Assembly: GCA_013697395.1 (NCBI GenBank)
Contig: JACCWY010000421.1
Span: 1 to 6,238 of the forward strand
Direction of reading: 5' to 3'
DNA length: 6,238 nucleotides
Origin: Chloroflexota bacterium
Lineage (GTDB): Bacteria; Chloroflexota; Limnocylindria; QHBO01
Positions within the stretch are counted from its first letter, which is position 1. Every line of letters starts with the position of its first letter. The position numbers and the translations under genes were made by a program. This document shows positions 6,091-6,238 of this stretch, in pieces. The notes under the pieces were generated by a model. The model did no database searches. It had not been told where the DNA came from and saw only the letters and a list, made by a program, of their open reading frames with translations.

Positions 6091-6238
6091 TCAGTCGCCG
6101 AACCGCGCCTCCCACCCGTCGCGGATCTCGGCCGCCGCGCTGGACGTGGTGATCTGCGCTTCCCAGCCATCACGCAGGGAGTGGTCCTGGGCCGAGCCCA
6201 CGACACCGGCCGCCCAGCCATCGGTGACAAGCTGGCTG
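6091..6238 (-). CDS. Unrecognised protein, C-terminal 48 residues, with 17-residue DGW repeats (runs off right edge)
   Basis: On the minus strand an open frame enters from the right edge (first full codon ending at base 6237) and stops at TGA 6093-6091. The 48 visible residues consist almost entirely of a repeat: DGWAAGVVGSAQDHSLR, then DGWEAQITTSSAAAEIR, then a final DGWEARFGD. The first two units are each exactly 17 residues. The regular spacing, conserved Trp and G/C-ending codons argue that this is real coding sequence, although no start lies in the window. Each unit looks like a short amphipathic helix begun by an Asp-Gly turn. I cannot name the family or assign a function. The gene converges on the acyltransferase gene, with 39 nt between the two stops. 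Confidence 0.65.
   Translation of the reverse strand, partial: SQLVTDGWAAGVVGSAQDHSLRDGWEAQITTSSAAAEIRDGWEARFGD
6094..6222 (-). repeat. 51-bp in-frame tandem repeat, two full units plus a partial one
   Basis: Read on the minus strand, units begin at 6222, 6171 and 6120, exactly 51 bp apart; the third has 27 bp before the stop codon. Unit starts read GATGGCTGGGCGGCC, GATGGCTGGGAAGCG and GACGGGTGGGAGGCG, so the DGW-x-A core is kept while bases drift, mostly at third positions. The rest of the units diverge strongly, which points to an old, selected protein repeat rather than a recent slippage array. More units may lie past the right edge. Confidence 0.6.

Noticed and set aside
5412..6230. 272-codon minus-strand frame opposite the acyltransferase gene
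   Set aside because: It lies antisense to clear DUF374 motifs, has Arg/Ser/Pro-biased composition, and in 6091-6230 conflicts with the frame that shows the regular DGW repeat.

Overview
The window is about 6.2 kb of very GC-rich DNA. Coding frames carry mostly G or C at third codon positions, and genes are packed end to end. The MalT-like LuxR regulator, the single-chain YibE/F protein and the leaderless-looking starts fit a high-GC terrabacterial lineage. An uncultured Chloroflexota lineage (Limnocylindria-like) is my first guess and Actinomycetota the second. This is inference from style and family type, because no rRNA or other phylogenetic marker was compared.

Layout, left to right: (1) the C-terminal end of a LuxR-type transcription regulator that enters from the left edge; (2) a complete polytopic YibE/F-family membrane protein; (3) metK, S-adenosylmethionine synthetase; (4) a small orphan protein with TPR-like helical repeats; (5) proC, pyrroline-5-carboxylate reductase; (6) a single-domain mannose-1-phosphate guanylyltransferase (manC type); (7) a DUF374 lysophospholipid-acyltransferase-like protein; (8) converging from the right edge on the minus strand, the last 48 codons of an unrecognised protein ending in a 17-residue tandem repeat with a conserved Asp-Gly-Trp.

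Genes 3 to 7 look like one transcription unit. The gap from metK to the TPR gene is 8 nt. TPR-proC share ATGA, proC-manC share one base (TAGTG), and manC and the acyltransferase are either 47 nt apart or share CTGA if a CTG start is used. Within the unit proC, and possibly the acyltransferase, have strong Shine-Dalgarno sequences. By contrast yibEF and metK lack one and carry a TANNNT box exactly 8 nt before the ATG, which suggests leaderless transcripts.

The unit mixes housekeeping enzymes (SAM supply, proline synthesis) with two envelope-related functions: GDP-mannose supply and lipid acylation. There is no rRNA, tRNA, CRISPR array, insertion sequence or convincing terminator. The least explained parts are the repeat protein at the right edge and the TPR orphan.
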